Shown: positions 17,163-24,218 of the stretch, one piece after another | Layout of the letters: each line of letters begins with the position of its first letter | Numbering within the stretch: the stretch's first letter is position 1 | Assembly (NCBI RefSeq): GCF_004118265.1 | Contig: NZ_SDHW01000004.1 | Coordinates: forward strand, 248,001-312,000 | DNA length: 64,000 nucleotides | DNA from: Lacibacter luteus | GTDB lineage: Bacteria > Bacteroidota > Bacteroidia > Chitinophagales > Chitinophagaceae | Direction: 5' to 3' | Notes under the pieces: model-generated | Told to the model about the DNA's origin: nothing | What the model saw: the letters and a program-made list of their open reading frames with translations, nothing else | Databases searched by the model: none | Translations under genes and position numbers: made by a program

Positions 17163-17200
17163 AAATGGCTGACCGACATTCGTTCGTTCAGCCATTTTTG
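17163..17200 (+). terminator. Terminator after galE
   Basis: AAATGGCTGA (17163-17172) pairs with TCAGCCATTT (17188-17197), followed by further T residues. It isolates the transketolase gene downstream. Confidence 0.75.
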
Positions 17201-17312
17201 TTTGGCTCCAACTCAAAACTTTCCCTTTTCTTTGCAGCGAAATTCAGGCAGAAAGCTTGCGACAGCCTGATGGAATAAAACATAACAAACTTCTTTTTTT
17301 AAACTTCTGCAA

Positions 17313-18272
17313 ATGGCATTACAGGATATCCAGGTAAGCGGCAATAAAGATACCCGTAGCGGTTTTGGCGATGGTATTTTAGAAGCAGCCCGTAAAAACG
17401 AAAACGTAGTAGCATTAACAGCCGACTTAGCCGGCTCTATGAAACTCCAGGCATTTATTAAAGAATTTCCTGAACGTTTTGTACAGGTAGGTATTGCCGA
17501 AGCAAATATGATTGGTATTGCTGCCGGTTTAACCATTGGCGGTAAAATCCCTTTCACCACTACTTTCGCCAACTTCAGTACGGGTCGTGTATACGATCAG
17601 ATCCGTCAATCAGTTGCTTACAGCGATAAGAATGTAAAGATCTGTGCATCGCATGCCGGTTTAACATTGGGCGAAGATGGTGCTACACACCAGATTCTTG
17701 AAGATATTGGTATGATGAAAATGTTGCCTGGTATGACGGTGATCGTTCCCTGCGATTACAACCAAACCAAGCAGGCAACAATGGCTGTGGCCGAACACCA
17801 CGGGCCGGTTTATCTGCGTTTCGGTCGTCCGGTATGGCCAATCTTTACCCCTGCAGAAGGTGATTTTGTAATTGGTAAAGCACAAAAGTTCAGCGATGGA
17901 ACAGATGTAACCATTTTTGCATGCGGACACATGGTTTGGTATGCAATTCAAGCCGGTTTGCAATTACAGGAAAAAGGTATTTCTGTTGAAGTAATCAACA
18001 TCCACACCATTAAGCCATTGGATGAAGAAGCTGTATTGGCTTCAATCAAAAAAACAAAATGTGCTGTTACAGCCGAAGAGCATAACATTATTGGAGGCTT
18101 GGGCGATAGCATTGCACAGGTTGCTGCAAAGCACTTCCCTATTCCTATTGAAATGGTGGGCACTAAAGATACTTTCGGCGAAAGCGGTAAGCCCGTTGAA
18201 CTATTGAAGAAGTATGGTTTGGATGTAGCAGACATTGTTGCTGCTGCAGAAAAAGTGATGAGCAGAAAATAA
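17313..18272 (+). CDS. Transketolase C-terminal subunit (pyrimidine-binding and C-terminal domains)
   Basis: A 319-residue protein corresponding to the second half of a transketolase: the pyrimidine-binding domain with VGIAEANMIGIAAGL (activating Glu), TTFANFSTGRVYDQIRQS and GLTLGEDGATHQ, then the C-terminal domain with NIHTIKPLDEEA and TAEEHNIIGGLGD. In split transketolases an N-terminal TPP-binding subunit is normally encoded next door. Here the upstream neighbour is galE behind a terminator, and no N-terminal subunit gene is in the window. It is a subunit of the pentose phosphate pathway enzyme, or of a transketolase-like enzyme of other specificity. Confidence 0.9.
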   Translation: MALQDIQVSGNKDTRSGFGDGILEAARKNENVVALTADLAGSMKLQAFIKEFPERFVQVGIAEANMIGIAAGLTIGGKIPFTTTFANFSTGRVYDQIRQSVAYSDKNVKICASHAGLTLGEDGATHQILEDIGMMKMLPGMTVIVPCDYNQTKQATMAVAEHHGPVYLRFGRPVWPIFTPAEGDFVIGKAQKFSDGTDVTIFACGHMVWYAIQAGLQLQEKGISVEVINIHTIKPLDEEAVLASIKKTKCAVTAEEHNIIGGLGDSIAQVAAKHFPIPIEMVGTKDTFGESGKPVELLKKYGLDVADIVAAAEKVMSRK

Positions 18273-18293
18273 AAACTACTTGCTTAGAATAAT

Positions 18294-18328
18294 AAACCCC
18301 GAACATAGGTGTCGGGGTTTTGTTTTTT
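18294..18328 (+). terminator. Terminator between transketolase and hpnW-like gene
   Basis: AAACCCCGA (18294-18302) pairs with TCGGGGTTT (18312-18320), followed by TGTTTTTT. It may also serve the convergent minus-strand operon. Confidence 0.8.
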
Positions 18329-18381
18329 GCACCTATATAATGCAAGCGCGACGAATAATTTCTTCAACAATAACTGGTTAT

Positions 18382-19509
18382 TTACAATCCTGCAACCACT
18401 TCCTCTGCCAACCCGAAACTCAACGTCATACCTGCGCCTCCTAAACCATTCAGCACATATACCCCCGCTTCAGGTGAAAAGAGTAGTTCTGTATCACCAT
18501 TGGTGAGCTTGGAATAAATACCATTCCATGTTTGAGTAACGGTATAGTCTTTAAACGTTGCAAACTTGTGCAGATAGTTTTTAATGAGCTGGTTGATGTA
18601 GTCCTTATCAAACGGATCATGCGTTGCACCATACTCATGCGAATCACCAATGGTTAGCTCACCTGCTTCGTTTTGCGAAACCATTACATGAATACCCCAG
18701 TCAATATATTCTTCCATTTCATCACTGTACTTCGCTTTCAACAACGGTAACGATTCTGCAATTTTAAAACTGTTGTAATGAATGAGTGATAAACCGCCAC
18801 ATAAAGCAGGGCCAATACGCCAGTTGCCGGGCTGCGCCTGCATACGCATCATTTGCAGTTTGCACTTGGTAATCGGATAGTTTGCAAAATCTTCGGGATA
18901 CAAAGTTTCAAAATCGGCGCCGCTGCAAATGAAAATAATGTCGGCTTCATAATCTTCTTCATTGCCAATGTAAACAGTATTATCTGCGATATAACTCACG
19001 CATTTGTTCCAGTAAAATTCAACATTGTACACAGATTCGAGATAGCCTGGCAGCGATGCAATGGCTTCTCTCGGATCAACAATTAATTCATCTGCACTAT
19101 ATAAACCGCCAAAGAGATTTGTTTCAACAACAGCTTCCGATCGTTGCATTACTTCAGCGGCAGAAAATAATTGAACAGGCCGATCTGTTTTAAATTCTTC
19201 GTACAGCTCCTGTAATACATTCCACTCAAGTTGATCATGGGCCACATGCAAACTTCCAACAGCATCACTCCAGAATGCACCTGTATCTGCAATTTCTTTC
19301 CAGATGCTTCTGCTGCGCAATGCACGCTCGTACAACTCACCAGTTGGCTGACCGACAGGCCACACCATTCCGAAATTGCGTACAGAAGCGCCTGTAGCAA
19401 AACTGCTGCGTTCAAACACTTTTACTGAGAACTCTTTTTTTGCCAATGCTCTTGTAATTGCAAGGCCAACTATGCCTGCTCCTATAACAATTGCCTTTCG
19501 GTTAGCCAT
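18382..19509 (-). CDS. FAD-dependent aminophosphonate oxidoreductase, TIGR03364 (HpnW/PbfD-like)
   Basis: A 375-residue DAO-fold oxidoreductase. It has the Rossmann motif VIGAGIVGLAITRAL at residues 8-22, the substrate-domain signature VRNFGMVWPVGQPTGELYERALRSR (42 onward) peculiar to TIGR03364, and the C-terminal FAD motif LNGLGGAGMTLSFGLAE. This clade clusters with phosphonatase-like hydrolases. Characterised relatives oxidise N-methyl-2-aminoethylphosphonate, some also plain 2-aminoethylphosphonate, to phosphonoacetaldehyde, replacing the transaminase PhnW. The start overlaps the end of the DUF5690 gene by 8 bp, and it is the last gene of the minus-strand operon. The cytoplasmic product would feed the hydrolase at 20794. 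Family and context are firm; the exact substrate is inferred. Confidence 0.88.
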   Translation of the reverse strand: MANRKAIVIGAGIVGLAITRALAKKEFSVKVFERSSFATGASVRNFGMVWPVGQPTGELYERALRSRSIWKEIADTGAFWSDAVGSLHVAHDQLEWNVLQELYEEFKTDRPVQLFSAAEVMQRSEAVVETNLFGGLYSADELIVDPREAIASLPGYLESVYNVEFYWNKCVSYIADNTVYIGNEEDYEADIIFICSGADFETLYPEDFANYPITKCKLQMMRMQAQPGNWRIGPALCGGLSLIHYNSFKIAESLPLLKAKYSDEMEEYIDWGIHVMVSQNEAGELTIGDSHEYGATHDPFDKDYINQLIKNYLHKFATFKDYTVTQTWNGIYSKLTNGDTELLFSPEAGVYVLNGLGGAGMTLSFGLAEEVVAGL

Positions 19510-20797
19510 AAAATGAAGTCTTGCTTAAAAAATATTTACGGTTAAAATAAGCGAGTGAAAATAATACCCCTGCAATACCAGCCATTGCACAAAAAAGTGC
19601 GGCACGTGCATAAAACGAAGGCCAGTCGGCTTCCACAATAAACAATTCTTTTGCCAGCATCACCAACATGGTACCTGCATAGCCAAACGAATCGGCGATG
19701 TACATTAAAAATCCGGCATTGCCCTGCAGTTTAAATGCAGCGATCATGCGTTCAAAAAAAATACAATTAAACGGAATGTAGGCCATGTACAAACCCAAGC
19801 CAACTAACTGCATCCATGCAGCACCATTCATTAATCCAATGATGAACAAATACGATGAAAGCCCAGCCATTACAAAGCCTGCAAAAATGAGCAGGTGTAT
19901 TAAACGAAATGCCTGCATATTTTTTTTTACCAATACCAGGAGGCTTACCATAATAAGGATGATAACAGAAGTGATCGTTTCTGTTCTTGTAAAAATGCCA
20001 TAATCGCCGGCGTAGCCAAGATCCGTCCATATCTGCGACATGAAATTATCACGCAAATCTCTTATCACTGTAAGAAACACATATGTGCCCGTTATAATTG
20101 CAAGCCCTGCGCCAAACATGCCGAGTATTTGTTTTCTATCTGCTGCCGTCATCTTTATCCGTTCAGTACGTTGTTCAATGTCAGCGGTATCGGGTGAAGG
20201 AATCCGTTCCAGTAAATAAATGAAGAGCAGTAAGGGTAAAATAAAAATCAACCCCGTTACAAACGGCATCCATTGCTCTGCTACATTCCATTGCAGTAAT
20301 AACCATTTTGCAACACTGCGTGTAAACCCGCCTGCAAAAATGAAACTGATGGCCATAACCGATCCAATAAAATCAGTTGCTTTTCTTCCTTCCACATAAC
20401 TAAACACTATGCCCCACATAAAGCCTAATGCAAATCCATTGATGAGTAAACAAAACAAACCCGGCAAAGGTGGCAACAATGCAAAAAGAAAAAGTGAAAG
20501 CCATGCAATGCCAATCAACGTTAATGCTGTTTTCCAACGGCCGATCCTTTTCAGCTCCGACATAAAACGAATGCCGAAAAATTTACTGAGCATATAGCCT
20601 GTTCCCTGGAAAATGATCAGCAATGTTTGGTAACGGATACCGAAATAAGAAAGCTCATCAAAAGTTGCAACAGTAAATGGCTTACGGTATGCATAAACAG
20701 ATGCATAGGTAAGAAACGCAACCAGCGCTGCAAATACAGACACTTTCCATTGATCCCTATCTGTTTTGCTGCGTGTATTTTTTTTCAGCAACATCAT
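19502..20797 (-). CDS. DUF5690-family membrane protein, copy 2; candidate phosphonate permease
   Basis: A 431-residue protein with about twelve membrane helices, about as close to copy 1 (1024-2298) as typical paralogs. Shared motifs are RKPFTVATFDEL (R38, helix 1), GYMLSKFFGIRFMSEL, NGFALGFMWGIVFSYVEGR, SFIFAGGFTRSVAKW and VIRDLRDNFM (helix 7). It is translationally coupled on both sides: its ATG overlaps the hydrolase stop by 4 bp and its 3' end overlaps the oxidoreductase start by 8 bp. The helix 1 arginine and helix 7 arginine match the positions of the two phosphate-binding arginines of GlpT-type antiporters by eye. Inferred role: inner-membrane entry of an aminophosphonate or related organophosphate. 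No experimental function is known to me. Confidence 0.82.
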   Translation of the reverse strand: MMLLKKNTRSKTDRDQWKVSVFAALVAFLTYASVYAYRKPFTVATFDELSYFGIRYQTLLIIFQGTGYMLSKFFGIRFMSELKRIGRWKTALTLIGIAWLSLFLFALLPPLPGLFCLLINGFALGFMWGIVFSYVEGRKATDFIGSVMAISFIFAGGFTRSVAKWLLLQWNVAEQWMPFVTGLIFILPLLLFIYLLERIPSPDTADIEQRTERIKMTAADRKQILGMFGAGLAIITGTYVFLTVIRDLRDNFMSQIWTDLGYAGDYGIFTRTETITSVIILIMVSLLVLVKKNMQAFRLIHLLIFAGFVMAGLSSYLFIIGLMNGAAWMQLVGLGLYMAYIPFNCIFFERMIAAFKLQGNAGFLMYIADSFGYAGTMLVMLAKELFIVEADWPSFYARAALFCAMAGIAGVLFSLAYFNRKYFLSKTSFYG

Positions 20798-21480
20798 GCA
20801 ATGAGCAAAGGCAGTTCGTTGAGTGAATCAATGATATGATCGGGCTTATAATTTTGCAGTTGCTCTTTTGTGTACGCACCGGTAGTTACGCTTACAACAA
20901 GTCCGCAATTTGCATTGCGTCCTTCAAGTACATCCACTTCTGTATCGCCTACTTTTACAACATCAGCCGCATTAACAACACCTGCATGTTGCATCAATTG
21001 TTCAATCATAAACGGATAAGGCCTTCCATCAGTTACTTCATCACTTGCAATTACAAAATCAACAAGCTGCTCATCATTCCAACCCAGTTTTTGTAAAATA
21101 ACATCGGCAATACGACGTGTAAACCCGGTATTAAGCGCCACTTTAATATTCTTTTTCTTTAACCATGCAAACAGCTCTTCTGCATCCTGCATTGGTTTAA
21201 GCTCTTCATCACGCTCGTAAAATGTAACCATGTTATCTATAAACACATCATGAATCTGATCGACAAGTACATCGTTGATCTTTTCTTTTTCGGGATGATA
21301 TTTTGACAGCAATAAAACAATGGCATCTTTCTTCCGCCATCCCATTACCTTGTTTACTTCCGGCTCCGGCACTTCAATACCAAATTGCTGTAACGAGCGG
21401 ATAAATGCATCTGCAACATCGCCTTTATCGTACACCGTTGTTCCGGCCATATCAAAAACCACTAAAGAATAATTAGACAT
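20794..21480 (-). CDS. Phosphonatase-like HAD hydrolase, TIGR03351 (HpnX-like)
   Basis: A 228-residue HAD hydrolase. The nucleophile motif is FDMAGTTVYD (D10, with the DxAGT form of phosphonatases in place of DxDGT). Motif 2 is NTGFTRR, an arginine stands in DGRPYPFM where most HADs have lysine, and the acidic motif is VGDTEVDVLEGRNA. In the cap, MGWRKKDAI aligns with the MGLLKIDH segment of PhnX, placing K50 at the Schiff-base lysine. This suggests hydrolysis of phosphonoacetaldehyde, or a close aldehyde, to acetaldehyde and phosphate. It is translationally coupled to the DUF5690 gene. The family call is strong, the substrate inferred from the FAD oxidoreductase two genes downstream. Confidence 0.88.
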   Translation of the reverse strand: MSNYSLVVFDMAGTTVYDKGDVADAFIRSLQQFGIEVPEPEVNKVMGWRKKDAIVLLLSKYHPEKEKINDVLVDQIHDVFIDNMVTFYERDEELKPMQDAEELFAWLKKKNIKVALNTGFTRRIADVILQKLGWNDEQLVDFVIASDEVTDGRPYPFMIEQLMQHAGVVNAADVVKVGDTEVDVLEGRNANCGLVVSVTTGAYTKEQLQNYKPDHIIDSLNELPLLIA

Positions 21481-21521
21481 ATCGTATTTGTTGATGAGAA
21501 AATTTGTTAAGATGCTTTTAC

Positions 21522-22115
21522 TTAATAATACACTGTTGCAACAGAGCGTTGCTCAAGATGCTGAACAATCATGGCGTGGTACTTATCAATTGTACCCGGC
21601 TGTTTGCTTTCGTCTTTTGCCGCTTCATCGATCTTGCGCATCTGGATCATTTCTGCAAACAGCGGATCTGTTTCAAAAACAAGTGCTTCATCATGACTCA
21701 TTTTGCCACCCTGGTACACAAGTGTTTGCTTACTTGCTTCTGAAAGCTCGTTGTAGTAATTATGATCTTTTAGTGTGAGATAGCGTTTGGCACTTACATG
21801 CGCCTGCACCAATTGAATAAGGCGATCGGAAAATTTCCGGTTGCGCAGAAATGCAGCTCCGATCTTTTCATGATTCATTACACCGTAATTCTCCATTACG
21901 GTTACATTATGACCTGCTGCACAAATATGTCCCACATCGTGCAGGAATGCAGCCAGTATCATTTCAACATCGCAACCTGCCTGTTGTGCAAGTTCTGCAC
22001 TCTGACAGGCATGTTGCAATTGTGTTACAGCTTCGCCGAAATATTCGTTACCGCCGTATTTATGATACAGTGCAATAATTTCATCTGCAATCTGCATTGC
22101 CCTTATCTTCTCCAT
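21522..22115 (-). CDS. PhnZ-like HD-domain mixed-valence diiron oxygenase (TIGR03276 type)
   Basis: A 197-residue HD-domain protein. Its metal ligands line up with those of PhnZ shifted by one or two: H35, H59/D60, H82, H106 and D163. The PhnZ substrate residues Tyr and Glu are also present (Y25 and E28 in EYFGEAVTQLQH), as is H63. PhnZ cleaves the C-P bond of (R)-1-hydroxy-2-aminoethylphosphonate oxidatively, giving glycine and phosphate. Its usual partner PhnY, a 2-oxoglutarate hydroxylase, is not in the window, so the substrate must arrive already hydroxylated or be a different aminophosphonate. It lies 41 bp upstream of the hydrolase gene in the same orientation. Confidence 0.88.
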   Translation of the reverse strand: MEKIRAMQIADEIIALYHKYGGNEYFGEAVTQLQHACQSAELAQQAGCDVEMILAAFLHDVGHICAAGHNVTVMENYGVMNHEKIGAAFLRNRKFSDRLIQLVQAHVSAKRYLTLKDHNYYNELSEASKQTLVYQGGKMSHDEALVFETDPLFAEMIQMRKIDEAAKDESKQPGTIDKYHAMIVQHLEQRSVATVYY

Positions 22116-22167
22116 GTGTCGTTATATTAATGACACAAAGTAGCCGACGAAGATGAAGCAGATGTTA

Positions 22168-24198
22168 CTATAATGTAAATTGAATATTAAGCCATGCACT
22201 ACGGCCGTATCCATTCATACCACTGCCATGTGTTCTGTAATCTGCATTCAACAGATTTTGCACACTTGCCTGTACCCGGATATTTTTCAATTGCCAGCCT
22301 GCATACAGGTTGTAGATACTAAAACCCGTTGTTCCTCCTTTAGGAATACGGTTATCATCTTTATCGCCTTGCGCCAAACGGTTTTGCTTTGATGCAAACC
22401 AACTCTCTGCTGCAAAAAACCAATGCTGCAAACTGTATGTTGTTCTCACTCTTCCATTCGTTGGAGGAATACGACGCAGTGGTTCGTTACGGGTACTGTT
22501 ATGCCCGTATGCATACGCTATACCTGCCTGTATGTTTAATCCTTTTGTAAGTTCAGCATCTGCATCTATCTCCAGCCCTTTTACAAATGCCTCATCGGTG
22601 TTTTCTTTTACATACACATTGTAACCGTTTATCGTTTCATTAGGCACACGCACACGGGTAATAAGTTGTTGCAGCTGCATATAATAAGCTGCAACGGTAA
22701 CATTCAGTTTTGCCGTACGCAGTTTATAACCAAGTTCGTAATTATGAGAACGTTCGGGCAACAGGTTATAAGCAGGCACTTCGTAACGGAAATCAACAAT
22801 ACCTAATGTGCCCATATCATCTACATTGGGTGCACGATAGCTGTTGCTGAAGGTTGCAAAGAAATGATGTTGCTTTGTTACGGCATATACCACTCCTGCA
22901 TTTGCCACCAATGCCGACGGTTTAATTTGTGTTTTGCCTATGCTTGTATCGGTAATATGAATATCAAATTGATTAAACCGCAACCCTGCATTTACGGTAA
23001 CTTTTTTAAGCTGGTATTGATGAAGTGTAAATACCGAATAGTTACCATAAGTTGCTGCATCGGGGTAAAGGCCACGCAACATTGTTTTGTTTTGTGTAAC
23101 TGTATTTACATCGGTACGTGTACTGTTTACTTTATCAAAGTAAATATCAATGCCCGAACTGGCAGTCCAGTTTTTAGTTATCGCTGAACGGATATCAACA
23201 GTTAAGCCTGCTGTGTTTACTTCGTCTTTTTCTTTACGCAAAACAGTGCTGCCATTTTTTTGACTGTTACGGCCTTCAATCGATTGCTGATGCGAAACTG
23301 TTACATCGATCAGTTGCACAAACGGGTTTGCATTTTTAATTCTGAGTTTTGCGTAATTAAGCATCCGTTGTTGCGGATCCATTTCGTTCAGCAGAAAATT
23401 TTCCAACCTTACTTTATGGTAAACAGGTACATGGCTTTGACGCAACAGTTGTTGAGCAGCTATCAGTTCAACATTCTGTTTCAACAAAAACTTCAGCTTT
23501 ACATCATAGGCCAATTCTCTATAGCCGCTTGGTGTTTGAAAGCCTGTTGTATCGCCACCTAATACATTTCCGAAATTGCGAACAGTAAATCCGGCTGCTG
23601 CTGCAAACCTGTCGCCGCTGTATTTCACTTCTGCCCGACCGGTATGCTCCATGCCTGCTGTCATTAATTTTCCTGCAACAATGCCCGAAACTTTTTTGCT
23701 GCTGTTCACATTCCTGAACTGTGGTTCTTTTGTGAGCACTTGTATTACACCACCCAGTGCATCTGTGCCGTATTGTACAGAGCCGGTTCCTTTCACTACT
23801 TCAATTTGCTGAATGGAATAGGCATCAATGGTATTGAGATATTGATTAGGGCCATAACGGAATGTTGAGTTATTCAACCGTATGCCATCAACCAATATCA
23901 ATGTTTGGTTACCGGTTAACCCACGTAAAAAAGCCGAACCGCCCCCATGATTTGTTTTTTGCACAAACACCCCTGTTACACCCATCAATGCTTCCGGTGT
24001 AGTTCGGGGTTGAAAGCGATTTAACTCATTTCGTTTAATTGTATTTACCGTGTAGGGAATTGCTTTTTCTTTTTGCTCTGTTCTGCTTGCAGTAACAACT
24101 ACTTCTTCAAGCGACTTTGCTGCAGTATCAGTTTGTGCATAGGTTTTACCTGCCGCAACCAACATCACAATTGCAATGAACTTCATTTTATTTCTCAT
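22168..24198 (-). CDS. TonB-dependent receptor of the phosphonate operon
   Basis: A 676-residue outer-membrane receptor of the compact BtuB/siderophore type, without a CarboxypepD_reg domain. Its signal peptide ends TYAQ, followed by the TonB-box-like LEEVVVTASR at about residues 30-39, the plug with GVFVQKTNHGGGSAFLRGL, ILVDGIRLNN and VVKGTGSVQYGTDALGGVIQVLT, then the barrel to a C-terminal aromatic strand ending IQFTL. It lies 20 bp from the upstream phosphoesterase gene and 52 bp from the PhnZ-like gene. By position it should import the phosphonate or a metal cofactor (iron for the oxygenase is an alternative). The substrate is not decided by sequence. Confidence 0.88.
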   Translation of the reverse strand: MRNKMKFIAIVMLVAAGKTYAQTDTAAKSLEEVVVTASRTEQKEKAIPYTVNTIKRNELNRFQPRTTPEALMGVTGVFVQKTNHGGGSAFLRGLTGNQTLILVDGIRLNNSTFRYGPNQYLNTIDAYSIQQIEVVKGTGSVQYGTDALGGVIQVLTKEPQFRNVNSSKKVSGIVAGKLMTAGMEHTGRAEVKYSGDRFAAAAGFTVRNFGNVLGGDTTGFQTPSGYRELAYDVKLKFLLKQNVELIAAQQLLRQSHVPVYHKVRLENFLLNEMDPQQRMLNYAKLRIKNANPFVQLIDVTVSHQQSIEGRNSQKNGSTVLRKEKDEVNTAGLTVDIRSAITKNWTASSGIDIYFDKVNSTRTDVNTVTQNKTMLRGLYPDAATYGNYSVFTLHQYQLKKVTVNAGLRFNQFDIHITDTSIGKTQIKPSALVANAGVVYAVTKQHHFFATFSNSYRAPNVDDMGTLGIVDFRYEVPAYNLLPERSHNYELGYKLRTAKLNVTVAAYYMQLQQLITRVRVPNETINGYNVYVKENTDEAFVKGLEIDADAELTKGLNIQAGIAYAYGHNSTRNEPLRRIPPTNGRVRTTYSLQHWFFAAESWFASKQNRLAQGDKDDNRIPKGGTTGFSIYNLYAGWQLKNIRVQASVQNLLNADYRTHGSGMNGYGRSAWLNIQFTL

Positions 24199-24218
24199 AC
24201 GCTCAACTAACAGTTTAT

